Shown: positions 49,261 to 58,317, counted from the first letter of the stretch. The stretch is DNA of 64,000 nucleotides from an uncultured Treponema sp. (GCA_937877515.1 CALFIX010000036.1:1-64000); one strand, 5' to 3'. Numbers and translations: made by a program. The notes: generated from the sequence alone by a model not told the origin.

Positions 49261-50304
49261 TTAAAGTTTTTCACCAAAGTAGATGCCGGTCCATTCCCAG
49301 CGTCCGTGAATTTCTGGGTCAGCAGGAAAGTTTACCTTACGGAAATAAAGATACCAGACATTTACGTAGTTACTCCATCCCCAGGTTCTCAGGTATGCTT
49401 CTGTCGGACTGGACATTTCATCAAGCTCTGCATTGTAGCGAATTCTGTTTCCAAACATAAAGGAATGCATGGAAAATTTTTCCTGAGAGTTTGAGTCCGT
49501 TTCGTCCTGTCTCCAGCTCATTGCAAAAAAATTTACTTTAGAGCGGTACGTGTCCAGTGCGCGATAATTGTAAGATGTAATTGCTTTTTTTACTGCCGTA
49601 ACAAGGGCATCTAAGCTTTCAAAGGTCCAGTCTTTTGGAGAGTTGTTAAAATCAATAAGCTGTTTTGCCGTGCGGTATGCATTTGGGTTACCGGCAATTT
49701 GTATTGTAGAAGAGTCTTCCTGGTCTAAGAAAAGCTGGTAAGTTTTTAAAGCTAAGTCCCATTCACCTTCTTTTTCGTATTCAAGACCTAATCGGTAGTA
49801 AAGTTCTGTTTGGCTTACTTCTTCTGAAAATCTGTTTATAAGCTGATTAAAGTATTCAATTCTGTTTGCAGGTTTAGAGCTTATTTGTATAAGGTGCTGT
49901 AAGCTTAAAAAGTGAATGGACTTTTCTTGAACCATAAGGTCATTGTAGTTATTTATTATGCGTTCAAAGTAGTATTCTGCAATCGGTTCAGCATCATTTT
50001 CCAAGTATGCGTAGGCAACAATAAGCAGCCAGTATGCATTGTAAGTGTCGTCAGGGTGATTTTCTACCCAATCAGTTAAGAAAAGTGTAAGAGATGAGTA
50101 GTCTTTTATGGAAAGCATGTTGTTTGCAATGCGGTTTATGATTGCAAAGCGGGTTTCTTTTTCTAAGTTTTCCTGCTCTAAAAGTTTTTTTAACTGAGCC
50201 TGAGTTGTTTTATATGCTTCATTAGTGTTATGGGTGCAGCCTGTAAAAAGTGTAAGTACAAAGGTAAGAGAAAAAAGAAAAGCTGATATTTTTTTTGTAT
50301 TCAT
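49261..50304 (-). CDS. TPR-like lipoprotein, unknown function
   Basis: A 347-residue lipoprotein (lipobox LFTGC, Cys 23). The mature part is helical with TPR-like repeats (NAYWLLIVAYAYLENDAEPIA; YYRLGLEYEKEGEWDLALKT). The last 80 residues are rich in aromatic residues (WRWDNYVNVWYLYFRK-like) and may form a separate beta domain. First gene of the operon with the transglycosylase and the OmpA protein. TAAAAT ends six bases before the ATG with TTGAAA upstream, so the mRNA is probably leaderless. Confidence 0.8.
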   Translation of the reverse strand: MNTKKISAFLFSLTFVLTLFTGCTHNTNEAYKTTQAQLKKLLEQENLEKETRFAIINRIANNMLSIKDYSSLTLFLTDWVENHPDDTYNAYWLLIVAYAYLENDAEPIAEYYFERIINNYNDLMVQEKSIHFLSLQHLIQISSKPANRIEYFNQLINRFSEEVSQTELYYRLGLEYEKEGEWDLALKTYQLFLDQEDSSTIQIAGNPNAYRTAKQLIDFNNSPKDWTFESLDALVTAVKKAITSYNYRALDTYRSKVNFFAMSWRQDETDSNSQEKFSMHSFMFGNRIRYNAELDEMSSPTEAYLRTWGWSNYVNVWYLYFRKVNFPADPEIHGRWEWTGIYFGEKL

Positions 50305-50310
50305 GGCTCG

Positions 50311-50339
50311 ATTTTATCAAAGGCTTTATACCTTTTCAA
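50311..50339 (-). promoter_or_regulatory. Leaderless-type promoter of the envelope operon
   Basis: Minus strand: TTGAAA (50334-50339), 17 bases, TAAAAT (50311-50316) preceded by TGA, exactly six bases to ATG. Confidence 0.75.
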
Positions 50340-50357
50340 GCTTACTGTACCATACCA

Positions 50358-50386
50358 TTGTCAAGAAAAGAAACTTACTGTATTCT
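50358..50386 (+). promoter_or_regulatory. Leaderless-type promoter of the 50395-52730 operon
   Basis: TTGTCA (50358-50363), 17 bases, TATTCT (50381-50386), eight bases to the ATG; no Shine-Dalgarno. Divergent from the promoter at 50311-50339. Confidence 0.65.
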
Positions 50387-50394
50387 ATTAGATT

Positions 50395-51018
50395 ATGGAA
50401 GAAGATAAGCTAAAGAAAAAGAGAAGATTTATAAAAATTCCACAGACAAAGATAACTGTTCGTTCAAATTTGTTTTTTGCAGCAGGTTTAATACTTCTTT
50501 TTTTTGGAATATTCCTAACAGTAAAAAAGTTTATACCAGGTATTCAGGTTTTTTATGCAAAGGATGTTTTTTTATTGGGTGCAGGTTTAATTTTTGTTTT
50601 TTTTGCATTTGCGTTAACGGGTAGCGGGCTTTTTGTTTATTTAGGAATCTTCTTTTCGTTAACAGGCATTTTATCTTTATTTATAGATACGAATATTATT
50701 AAATATAAGTTTTCAGATTTGTGGCCTTTAGAAGTTATTTTTTCTGGTATAGCACTTTTGCCTGCGGGGCTTTATAAGTTAAAAAGGGTAAGAACAATTT
50801 TCTTATTTCCCAGTTTAACTTTAGTAGTTTTGGGAGTGCTGTTTTTACTTTTTTCCCTAAACGATATTTCGTTTTCCAAGTTCATCGGTTTGTGGTGGCC
50901 TATAATTTTACTTATTGCGGGGATTGCTCTTATTGTAATATTTGTTGTTCAGCGTAATCATCCAAAAGAATTTCCGTATATGGTTGACGATTCTTTAGAA
51001 GAAGAGGACAGTCTGTAA
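50395..51018 (+). CDS. Multi-pass membrane protein, unknown function
   Basis: A 207-residue hydrophobic protein with about six membrane helices (for example LFFAAGLILLFFGIFLTV, FVFFAFALTGSGLFVYLGIFF, LWWPIILLIAGIALIVIFVV in parts), a basic N-terminus and an acidic C-terminal end (DDSLEEEDSL). The arrangement is like LiaF/DUF5668-type envelope-stress membrane proteins, but the similarity is only general. One base of overlap (TAATG) links it to the next gene. Its start matches a promoter eight bases upstream. Confidence 0.75.
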   Translation: MEEDKLKKKRRFIKIPQTKITVRSNLFFAAGLILLFFGIFLTVKKFIPGIQVFYAKDVFLLGAGLIFVFFAFALTGSGLFVYLGIFFSLTGILSLFIDTNIIKYKFSDLWPLEVIFSGIALLPAGLYKLKRVRTIFLFPSLTLVVLGVLFLLFSLNDISFSKFIGLWWPIILLIAGIALIVIFVVQRNHPKEFPYMVDDSLEEEDSL

Positions 51019-52730
51019 TGCATAAAAGGGGGCTTTCTTTTGCAGCCCTGAGTTTCTGTATTTTTATACTTTTCTCTTGTGCAAGTACACCAAAAGCCAG
51101 TGATGAAGAATCATCTGTTGTTGTTCCTGCTCCTCAAAAAAGTTCTTATACATATTTTTCTTCTCTTCCTTCAAGAATAATGGAGAGTGCAGAAAATGCT
51201 TCTCCAGAAGATTTGAGGCAGACAGCTTCCCGCCTTCATAAAAGTGTTGCTGAGGATTATACAGAAAGCGAAAAAATTTTATTGAATATCTGTTCAGAAG
51301 TAATGGCTATTGTTTGGCCTTCAGAAAGTTTTACTTGGGAAGTGCCTGAAATTTCTTTTTCATCAAATCCCTATACCGGTGCCATAGATAGTGCAAGGCG
51401 TGGAATCTATGATGTTAGTACGGGTAATACTGATTTTTTTACGGTTCTTCTTCCGTCATTAGTTTTAGTAACTTCTCCAAACCGGAAAGATTTATATGAC
51501 CTTTGTGAAAAATCTCTTTTGAATGCATTAAATTTAAAATCTTCATCGGTGCTTGCAAATTATCTTATGGGACTGTTGTGCCTTTATGAAAACCGCAATA
51601 AAGAGGCAATTTCTTTTTTTACTCGCAGTTTAGGTTTTGCTCCATCTGTTTACGAACTTAACTATGCAATTGCAAAAGCTTACATGCAGGATAGACAGTA
51701 TGAAAAGGCATTGGAAATTTCTAAAGGCCTGCTTGATAAGGCTCCTCAAAATGTTTCTGTTTTAGAGTTATGTGCGGAATCTTCCTATGCTTTAGAAGAT
51801 CTGGACGCTGCTGAATCTTATATTGTCAGAGTTCTTTTGCTAGAACCGGAAAATTTACGTTATGTACTTTTCAGGGCAGGCATTCTTATTACAAAAGGTG
51901 ACTATATAAGGGCTTCTTCTCTTCTGGATATGTATGCAAAAACAGATACGTCTTCTAAGGAGTATCTTCTTTTACGGGCCAGAATGCAGAGGGACTGGAA
52001 TAAAAATAACGCAGCCAGCGGAGAAACCATAGGCATGGCTTTAACTCTTTACCCTGATGACAAAGAAATTCTTCTTTTTGCGGCAGAGGTTTCTTCCAGT
52101 GCAAATATTTTAGTTGGCGGGTATTCTGCCCTGGAGATAGCAGAAAAAATTCTTTCTATTGATTCTTCTAATGTCTCTGCAATGAAGATTAGTGTTTCTG
52201 AATACAAAAAAAAAGAAGAATGGCAGACTGCTTATGATATAAATTCAAAGTTAATAGAACTTTCTCCGAATGACAAAGAAAACTTGTATTCACAGGTAGA
52301 TATATGTTTAGCACTTTCAAAAAATGAAGAAGCAATGCGAACGTCTCTGCAGCTTTATACTTCTTTCCCGGATGATGAAAATGCACAGAGCTCTTACATA
52401 AAGGTTTTAGTTTCTACAAATCAAAAGAATAGTGCTTTGCAGCTTATTACTAAACTTTTGTCTTCTGCAAGTCAAAAAATGAAGAGCTTTCTATATTATG
52501 AAAGGTCTTTCCTCTCTGGAACAGAAGATGCAGTCTTAAGTGATCTGCGTTCAAGTCTTACGGCAAATCCCCGTAATAAGGATGCGCTTTATAGACTATA
52601 TGAAATTTATTATCAGAAGAAAGACTGGAGAAGAGCCCAATACTATCTTAAGCAGGTTGTGGCTTTGGACCCGTCAAATTCAGTTTTATTAAAAAAGAAT
52701 TCAGAGTTGGACTCTCTCTTGGGTAAATAG
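51018..52730 (+). CDS. TPR-repeat lipoprotein
   Basis: A 570-residue lipoprotein (signal RGLSFAALSFCIFILFSC, Cys 21). Most of the mature protein is made of tetratricopeptide repeats: ALEISKGLLDKAPQNVSVLELCAE, AESYIVRVLLLEPENLRYVLFR and WRRAQYYLKQVVALDPSNSVLL in parts. It would be tethered in the periplasm and assemble protein complexes, possibly in outer-membrane biogenesis; partner unknown. Start overlaps the upstream membrane-protein stop by one base. Confidence 0.85.
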   Translation: MHKRGLSFAALSFCIFILFSCASTPKASDEESSVVVPAPQKSSYTYFSSLPSRIMESAENASPEDLRQTASRLHKSVAEDYTESEKILLNICSEVMAIVWPSESFTWEVPEISFSSNPYTGAIDSARRGIYDVSTGNTDFFTVLLPSLVLVTSPNRKDLYDLCEKSLLNALNLKSSSVLANYLMGLLCLYENRNKEAISFFTRSLGFAPSVYELNYAIAKAYMQDRQYEKALEISKGLLDKAPQNVSVLELCAESSYALEDLDAAESYIVRVLLLEPENLRYVLFRAGILITKGDYIRASSLLDMYAKTDTSSKEYLLLRARMQRDWNKNNAASGETIGMALTLYPDDKEILLFAAEVSSSANILVGGYSALEIAEKILSIDSSNVSAMKISVSEYKKKEEWQTAYDINSKLIELSPNDKENLYSQVDICLALSKNEEAMRTSLQLYTSFPDDENAQSSYIKVLVSTNQKNSALQLITKLLSSASQKMKSFLYYERSFLSGTEDAVLSDLRSSLTANPRNKDALYRLYEIYYQKKDWRRAQYYLKQVVALDPSNSVLLKKNSELDSLLGK

Positions 52731-52733
52731 CCC

Positions 52734-52762
52734 TTGTCAATGCCATAAAATCATGATAATTT
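52734..52762 (+). promoter_or_regulatory. yajC-secD-secF promoter
   Basis: TTGTCA (52734-52739), 17 bases, TAATTT (52757-52762) preceded by TGA. The leader is about 30 bases and carries AAGGAAGGAAAG before yajC. Confidence 0.6.
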
Positions 52763-52800
52763 AGCTTACTCATATTTTAAAAACAAGGAAGGAAAGTAAT

Positions 52801-53259
52801 ATGTTGTTAAATCCGTTCTTTCTACAGGAGGCTGCTGCTGCCTCTTCTCAGTCCGCCGGTAGTGGACTTGGAATGTTAATTCCACTCGTTCTTATTGTGC
52901 TGATCATGTACTTTTTCATGATTCGCCCTCAGAACAAAAAGCAGAAAGAAACAGAGAAAATGATTGCTGCTCTCAAAAAGGGTGACAAAGTTGTTACTAT
53001 TGGTGGCATTCATGGAGTAATTGCTTCTACAAAAGATAATACCGTTATTGTAAAAGTAGACGACGGGGCAAAAATTGAATTTAATCGTTCTGCAATAGCA
53101 ACAGTTGTTACAGATAAACCTGCAGAATCAGAAAAACCTAAGGAAAAGAAATCTCTCTTTGGAAAGAAATCAAAGAAAGAAGAAGCTGAAAAACCAGCAG
53201 AAGAAGCTGCTTCAGCAGAAAATACAGAAGCTGTAACCGAGGAAAAGAAAGATGAATAA
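52801..53259 (+). CDS. yajC: Preprotein translocase subunit YajC
   Basis: Small accessory membrane protein of SecDF. The 152 residues have one membrane helix (MLIPLVLIVLIMYFFMI) followed by the family motif RPQNKKQKETEKMI and the beta domain GDKVVTIGGIHGVIAS. The C-terminal 45 residues are an unusually long Lys/Glu/Ala-rich tail compared with about 110-residue family members. It overlaps secD by eight bases. Confidence 0.95.
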   Translation: MLLNPFFLQEAAAASSQSAGSGLGMLIPLVLIVLIMYFFMIRPQNKKQKETEKMIAALKKGDKVVTIGGIHGVIASTKDNTVIVKVDDGAKIEFNRSAIATVVTDKPAESEKPKEKKSLFGKKSKKEEAEKPAEEAASAENTEAVTEEKKDE

Positions 53260-55000
53260 AAGAACTCGTCTCCTGATTGTACTCGCAGTTCTCGCAATAT
53301 GTTTTGCGTTTCTGTGGCCTTCAATCAGCTGGTATGCACGTACACCAAAAGAAGTTCAGGCTTTGGCTCTGGGTTCAATGGAAAATTTAAAAGATTATTC
53401 AAATGTAAAAGCTTCTCAAGATGTAGATGCTTTTATGGATTTACTAAGAGCAAATCCTAATGCCGAAGTTTCAAAAGAGCAGAAATGGCTTAGTGATGCC
53501 GCAAAGAAAAATTATAAGGCAAAGAACGAAGCTGTTCCTTCTCCACTTAACTTAATGGCATGTATTAAGTCTTTTGACAGCCGCTCAGAATTGGTAACAC
53601 TTATTGAAGGTCGTTATCGTGACAGAATTCTTAAGGCAAAACATCAGTATCAGAATTCTGTAAAGCTTGGTCTTGATTTGTCTGGCGGTATGAATGTTAT
53701 TGTAAAGGCAGATTTAGATTCAGTAGTTGCTTCTCAGGCAGACAGCGGAGTAGATGCAGATACTCTAAAGAAAGAGGCCATGGCTCAGGCCGTAGAAACT
53801 CTTTCAAGCCGTATTGACCGCTTTGGTCTTTCTTCTCCGACAATCCGTCAGCAGGGTGATGACAGAATTTATATTGAACTTCCAGGAAGTGCAGAAGCTG
53901 CTCAGGTAAATTCAATTATTCAGGGTAGTGCAATATTAAACTTCCGTCTTGTAGATAATGATGCAACAACAGCTTTCCAAACTTATTACTATACACATTT
54001 AGACAGCACTTTTGACAGTCAGGGACGTGTAATAGATCCAAATGCTATTCCTGGTCTTAAACCGGAAGAAAATGAAGTTTTAGGTTATTACACAACAGAT
54101 GCTTATGGTCTTGATCAGAGAGAGTCTTATCTTGTTGTAAAAAAGGAAATTGCTCTTGATGGAAAACACATTAAGAGTGCAACTGTTGGTCAGGAAGATA
54201 TTACAGGTAAGCCACAGGTAAACTTTACACTTGATGCAGAAGGTGCTGAAATCTTTGGAACCTTTACTGGTGACCATGTTGGTGAGTATCTTGCAATCGT
54301 AAGTGACAATAAAATTAAATCTAACGCACGAATTCAGTCTGCAATAACTGGTGGTTCAGTAGCTATTACAGGGTTTAGTGCTCAGGAAGCTCAGAATCTT
54401 CGTAAAGTTTTACAGACAGCCTGGCTTGATGTTCCTCTTAGTGTAGAAAGCCAGCAGGTTATTGGCGCATCTTTAGGAGAGCAGGCAATCCGTCAGGGAT
54501 TCTTTGCAATCGTAATTGGTTTAGCTGCAATTATGATTTTTATGCTTATCTGGTACAAGGGTGCTGGTGTTAATGCCTGTGTTGCACAGATTCTTAACCT
54601 TTACATTATGTTCTCTATTTTAAGTGCATTTAATCTTACAATCACACTTCCTACCATTGCAGGTATGATTCTTACAATCGGTATGGCAGTAGACGCAAAC
54701 GTAATTATCTTTGAACGCATTAAAGAAGAACGTCTTCTTGGAAAAGACAGGGCTGCTTCCATAGCAAGCGGTTTTGATAATGCTTTCTGGGCAATTATGG
54801 ACTCAAATATTACAACCTTTATTGCAGCTATCTTTATGAGCCAGCTTGGAACAGGTTCTATTCAAGGCTTTGCAGTAAGCCTTGCAATCGGTGTATGTTC
54901 TACAGTGTTTACAGCACTTGTTGTAAGCCGCCTTATGTTTGACTTTAACACAGAAACTGTTCATAAACAGAACATTAGCATTGGCTGGAGGATTAAGTAA
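53252..55000 (+). CDS. secD: Protein translocase subunit SecD
   Basis: Proton-driven export motor subunit, 582 residues. One N-terminal helix, a large periplasmic region (LGLDLSGGMNVIVKADLDSV, ETLSSRIDRFGLSSPTIRQQG, IYIELPG) and five C-terminal helices with the RND-type signature (IAGMILTIGMAVDANVIIFERIKEE, in parts). The overlap with yajC and a one-base overlap with secF (TAATG) show a tightly coupled operon that works with SecY (2564-3898). Confidence 0.97.
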   Translation: MNKRTRLLIVLAVLAICFAFLWPSISWYARTPKEVQALALGSMENLKDYSNVKASQDVDAFMDLLRANPNAEVSKEQKWLSDAAKKNYKAKNEAVPSPLNLMACIKSFDSRSELVTLIEGRYRDRILKAKHQYQNSVKLGLDLSGGMNVIVKADLDSVVASQADSGVDADTLKKEAMAQAVETLSSRIDRFGLSSPTIRQQGDDRIYIELPGSAEAAQVNSIIQGSAILNFRLVDNDATTAFQTYYYTHLDSTFDSQGRVIDPNAIPGLKPEENEVLGYYTTDAYGLDQRESYLVVKKEIALDGKHIKSATVGQEDITGKPQVNFTLDAEGAEIFGTFTGDHVGEYLAIVSDNKIKSNARIQSAITGGSVAITGFSAQEAQNLRKVLQTAWLDVPLSVESQQVIGASLGEQAIRQGFFAIVIGLAAIMIFMLIWYKGAGVNACVAQILNLYIMFSILSAFNLTITLPTIAGMILTIGMAVDANVIIFERIKEERLLGKDRAASIASGFDNAFWAIMDSNITTFIAAIFMSQLGTGSIQGFAVSLAIGVCSTVFTALVVSRLMFDFNTETVHKQNISIGWRIK

Positions 55001-56241
55001 TGAAAACCGTAAAGAATTTTAGTAAAGCTTTTCTTCCCTGTGCAATTGTTAGTGCCCTTATTATTGTCTTTGGCATTGTTGGTTTTTGCGTAAAGGGAAT
55101 TAATTTTGGTATTGATTTTGAACCAGGTCTTATAGAAGAAGTTCGTGTTGCTCCTCCTGCTATAGAACTTACATATTCAGGTTCTGCAAATGTGAGTATA
55201 GAAAACTCTAATACTGGTATTGATGTAGTTGTTAGTGGTACAGGTGCAGAGAACGAAACTTTAACTTTTACTTATGGACAGAATCCAACTGTAAAAGATA
55301 TGGCTTCTGCTCTTGAGTCCATTGAAGGTGTCAGTGTAAAACTTCTTTCTTCTGCTGATGCAGATTCTTATGGGCTTTTTGCAAACTCTGCAGTAACAGC
55401 TCGTCTTTCATCAGATGTTCCTTATCGTCTTTATGTTCAGAGTGATGCTCTTGTTACAACAATTGACGGCGTACGTGAAGCCGTAAAGGAACTTGATGTT
55501 GCTGTAAAAGCTTTGGGTACAGAAGAATCCCGCAGTTATCAGATTCGTGCAAAAGCTGCTGATGAGTCAGCAACAAATCAGGCTTTGCAGGACGGTATTA
55601 ACGGAGCTTTAAAAGCTTCATTTGGTGAAGAGAATGTTGCAATTATCAAGACAGATTTTGTTGGCTCAACATTTTCAAGCTCTCTTGCATTCAAGTCTGT
55701 TTTACTTGCACTTCTTACAATTCTTCTTATTTGGGTTTATGCAACAGTTCGCTTCCACTGGGATTTTGCTTTAGGTGCAATTATTGCTCTTTTGCATGAC
55801 TGCCTTATTATGTTTACATTTATCTCATGGACTCAGATTGAATTTAGTACAACAACACTTGCAGCTGTTCTTACAATTTTTGGTTATTCTATAAACGCTA
55901 CAGTTGTTATTCTTGACCGTGTCCGTGGTAATATGAAAACTGTTGAAACCAAAAAGTTTACCGACATACTTAATAAATCTTTATCAGATACATTAAGTCG
56001 TTCTGTCATTACAACAATTACAACACTTTTTGCTTCCATTTCTCTTTTGGTGTTCACAAGTGGTGCAATTGAAACATTTGCAATTGTTTTGACAGTTGGT
56101 CTTATTTCTGGTTGTTATTCATCTATGTTCATCAGTTCTGGCTTTGTTGCATTTGTTCGTCGCAATTGGGAACCTGGTGAAAATGCAAATAGAGTACGTC
56201 CCCGTAAAGAGACTGCTCATGTAATTTCGTCTTCAAACTAG
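55000..56241 (+). CDS. secF: Protein translocase subunit SecF
   Basis: Partner of SecD, 413 residues. N-terminal helix, GINFGIDFEPGLIEEV (like the usual GIDFTGG motif but with Glu-Pro), periplasmic domain, then five helices with FHWDFALGAIIALLHDCLIM, LTIFGYSINATVVILDRVRGNM and SRSVITTITTLFAS. The periplasmic region (about 45-200) is longer than in typical SecF of about 310 residues, giving the protein its larger size. Last gene before a terminator. Confidence 0.95.
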   Translation: MKTVKNFSKAFLPCAIVSALIIVFGIVGFCVKGINFGIDFEPGLIEEVRVAPPAIELTYSGSANVSIENSNTGIDVVVSGTGAENETLTFTYGQNPTVKDMASALESIEGVSVKLLSSADADSYGLFANSAVTARLSSDVPYRLYVQSDALVTTIDGVREAVKELDVAVKALGTEESRSYQIRAKAADESATNQALQDGINGALKASFGEENVAIIKTDFVGSTFSSSLAFKSVLLALLTILLIWVYATVRFHWDFALGAIIALLHDCLIMFTFISWTQIEFSTTTLAAVLTIFGYSINATVVILDRVRGNMKTVETKKFTDILNKSLSDTLSRSVITTITTLFASISLLVFTSGAIETFAIVLTVGLISGCYSSMFISSGFVAFVRRNWEPGENANRVRPRKETAHVISSSN

Positions 56242-56260
56242 GTTTTTAGTTTTTGCTAAG

Positions 56261-56293
56261 AATCCACCTGTTTAATGCGGGTGGATTTTTTTT
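56261..56293 (+). terminator. secDF terminator immediately before ispH
   Basis: AATCCACCTG (56261-56270) pairs with CGGGTGGATT (56278-56287, one G-U) followed by a run of T to 56293. The ispH Shine-Dalgarno (AGGA 56294-56297) begins on the next base. Confidence 0.88.
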
Positions 56294-56303
56294 AGGAAAT
56301 TTT

Positions 56304-57161
56304 ATGACTGTTGTAAGAGCAAAAACTTTAGGCTACTGCATGGGTGTTAAACGTGCCGTAGAAAGTGCTGTTAAGACTTTAGAAGAAAATCCTCAAAAAG
56401 AAGTTTATACTCTTGGTCCTTTAATTCATAACCAAAAAGTACTAGAGCTATTAAAAGAAAAAGGGCTAAAAGTTTTAGATGCAGAAAAAATAAATATCTC
56501 AGAAAATTCTGTTGTTATTATAAGAGCTCATGGAACTACACCTAGTGTTGTAGAAAAACTTACTTCGTTAAATGTAAATGTAATAGATTCAACATGTCCC
56601 AAAGTGCATTTAAGTCAAAAGAGGACTAGTGAATATGCTGAACGTGGCTACAGAATAATTATTGCAGGCGACAGAAATCACGGTGAAGTTACGAGTATAT
56701 CGTCTTATGCGGAAGATAAAATGGCAGGCTGTGTGGTTGTGGTTCAAAATGCAGAAGAAGCAAAAGATGTTGTTTTATGGGAAAAAAATATGCTTATTGC
56801 ACAGACAACCTTTAGCCCGGAAGAGTTTTCAAAAGTAATAGATGTGTTAAAGCAAAGAGATACTAATATTACAGTTTTTAATTCAATCTGTTCTGCAACA
56901 CAGAAAAGACAAAATGCCCTTAAAGAATTAAAAGATAAGGCAGATGCTGTTTTAGTCATAGGTGGAAAAAATTCTGCAAATACAAGACGTTTGTACGAAA
57001 TTGCCTTAACTATATGTAGTAATGTTGCTCTTATAGAAGATGAAAAAGAAATTCCCCTTGATTTTTATAAATTTAATACGGTGGCACTTACAGCTGGTGC
57101 ATCAACCCCTCTTTCTACTGTTGAAGCTGTAGAAAAAGCCTTGCTTCGCTTTGAAAATTAA
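56304..57161 (+). CDS. ispH: 4-hydroxy-3-methylbut-2-enyl diphosphate reductase
   Basis: Last step of the MEP isoprenoid pathway, giving IPP and DMAPP. The 285-residue protein has the three iron-sulfur Cys residues: GYCMGVKRAVE, DSTCPKVHLSQ and NSICSATQKRQ. It also has the HGTTP and GDRNHGEV loops. The ATG at 56304 follows AGGA; a longer frame starting at 56253 lies over the terminator and is rejected. It supplies isoprenoids used by the polyprenyl synthase (16048-17145). No separate promoter is visible. Confidence 0.96.
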   Translation: MTVVRAKTLGYCMGVKRAVESAVKTLEENPQKEVYTLGPLIHNQKVLELLKEKGLKVLDAEKINISENSVVIIRAHGTTPSVVEKLTSLNVNVIDSTCPKVHLSQKRTSEYAERGYRIIIAGDRNHGEVTSISSYAEDKMAGCVVVVQNAEEAKDVVLWEKNMLIAQTTFSPEEFSKVIDVLKQRDTNITVFNSICSATQKRQNALKELKDKADAVLVIGGKNSANTRRLYEIALTICSNVALIEDEKEIPLDFYKFNTVALTAGASTPLSTVEAVEKALLRFEN

Positions 57162-57167
57162 TATACG

Positions 57168-57196
57168 TTGAAAAAATCACTTTATTAGACTATACT
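57168..57196 (+). promoter_or_regulatory. Promoter of the beta-barrel and FlgD-Ig/OmpA genes
   Basis: TTGAAA (57168-57173), 17 bases, TATACT (57191-57196). The leader is about 40 bases with a strong GGGGG before the ATG at 57242. Confidence 0.75.
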
Positions 57197-57241
57197 TTAA
57201 GCTATAAAAATTGTTTTTTTAAGAAAGGGGGATTATTTTTC

Positions 57242-58306
57242 ATGAAAAAACAAGTTATGGCCTTGCTTGCTACTTTTTCTATGGCAGTAAGCCTTTTTGC
57301 TTATAACCCACCATACAGTGGCGAAAATCTTTATCAAATAGCTAATCCGGAGCTTTTGGCAGGAGCAGCAAATGCTTCTGGTGGAGCTACCTTTACAATC
57401 GTTCCTGGTTCTATAGCTTTTAATCCTGCTCTTACAGCCTTAGAGCAGCGTACAGTTTTAAATGTAAGCTACACTGCATTAATAGATTCAAACCGGGCTT
57501 CTGCAGATGACAGTGCTTACGGACAGGCTTTTCAGATTGGAACAATCATTCCAACAAAGTGGCTTGTTTTTACAGGCGTAATGCAGGGAACTTTTACAAA
57601 CTTTCCCCGCATGGACTTAGGAAACTCTCTGGACTTTCATTTAGGCGCATCAAAGAATGTTACGGACAAATTGTATGTAGGTTTAAATGCTTACACAGGT
57701 CTTTACCTGGGTGATACATTTGACTACACGGTTGGTGCTGATTTTGGTGCACTTTATTTCTTTGACGACATGGCTTTCTTAAAGACTCCCCGTTTGGGTT
57801 TAGCACTTGTAAATCTTGGTAAGCCTTTGACAAAGTATACAAATGCTTTAGGTCTTGACGGTACTTCAGATGGAGTTTCTTATCCTGGCTTTATTACGCC
57901 AAGAGCTTCTTTCTCTGCAACACTTTTTAAGGTTCAAAAAGTTTCCTGCGCTTTTACAAGTGAACTTTATTTTCCTTCATGCCAGAATGCAGTTTGCGGG
58001 GTAGGGTTGGGCTTTGCTTATGCAGATATTGTAACTCTTTCTGTAGGCTGGGAAGCAAATGTCAGGGAATTGGTTTCAAATTCTACATCCATAAGCTGGC
58101 CAAGTGTTGGTCTTGGATTTAAGTTTGCAATTAATTCAAGTGGTATTTCTAAAGCAAATGCTGATTGGGCTCAGAGCGAAGTAATTCCTTCTGCTGCATG
58201 GCAGAACCTTCATAATGGCATTCAGGCTATAAGTGCAGGTGCCAGATTAGATCTTGGTATGAAAGATACGACTGCTCCAGAAATTATTCTTTGGGACGAA
58301 GAGTGA
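57242..58306 (+). CDS. Outer-membrane beta-barrel protein (UPF0164/PorV-like)
   Basis: A 354-residue exported protein: signal peptide about 1-19 (MKKQVMALLATFSMAVSLFA), then Gly/aromatic-rich alternating strands typical of an outer-membrane barrel (GAANASGGATFTIVPGSIAFNPAL; KNVTDKLYVGLNAYTGLYLG; ASFSATLFKVQKVSCAFTSELYF in parts). The N-terminal pattern of small Gly/Ala and FNPA recalls the treponemal UPF0164 and the FadL/PorV class. It is first in an operon with the 1053-residue protein, so the two may work together at the surface. Confidence 0.78.
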   Translation: MKKQVMALLATFSMAVSLFAYNPPYSGENLYQIANPELLAGAANASGGATFTIVPGSIAFNPALTALEQRTVLNVSYTALIDSNRASADDSAYGQAFQIGTIIPTKWLVFTGVMQGTFTNFPRMDLGNSLDFHLGASKNVTDKLYVGLNAYTGLYLGDTFDYTVGADFGALYFFDDMAFLKTPRLGLALVNLGKPLTKYTNALGLDGTSDGVSYPGFITPRASFSATLFKVQKVSCAFTSELYFPSCQNAVCGVGLGFAYADIVTLSVGWEANVRELVSNSTSISWPSVGLGFKFAINSSGISKANADWAQSEVIPSAAWQNLHNGIQAISAGARLDLGMKDTTAPEIILWDEE

Positions 58307-58317
58307 GGTAAAAAACT

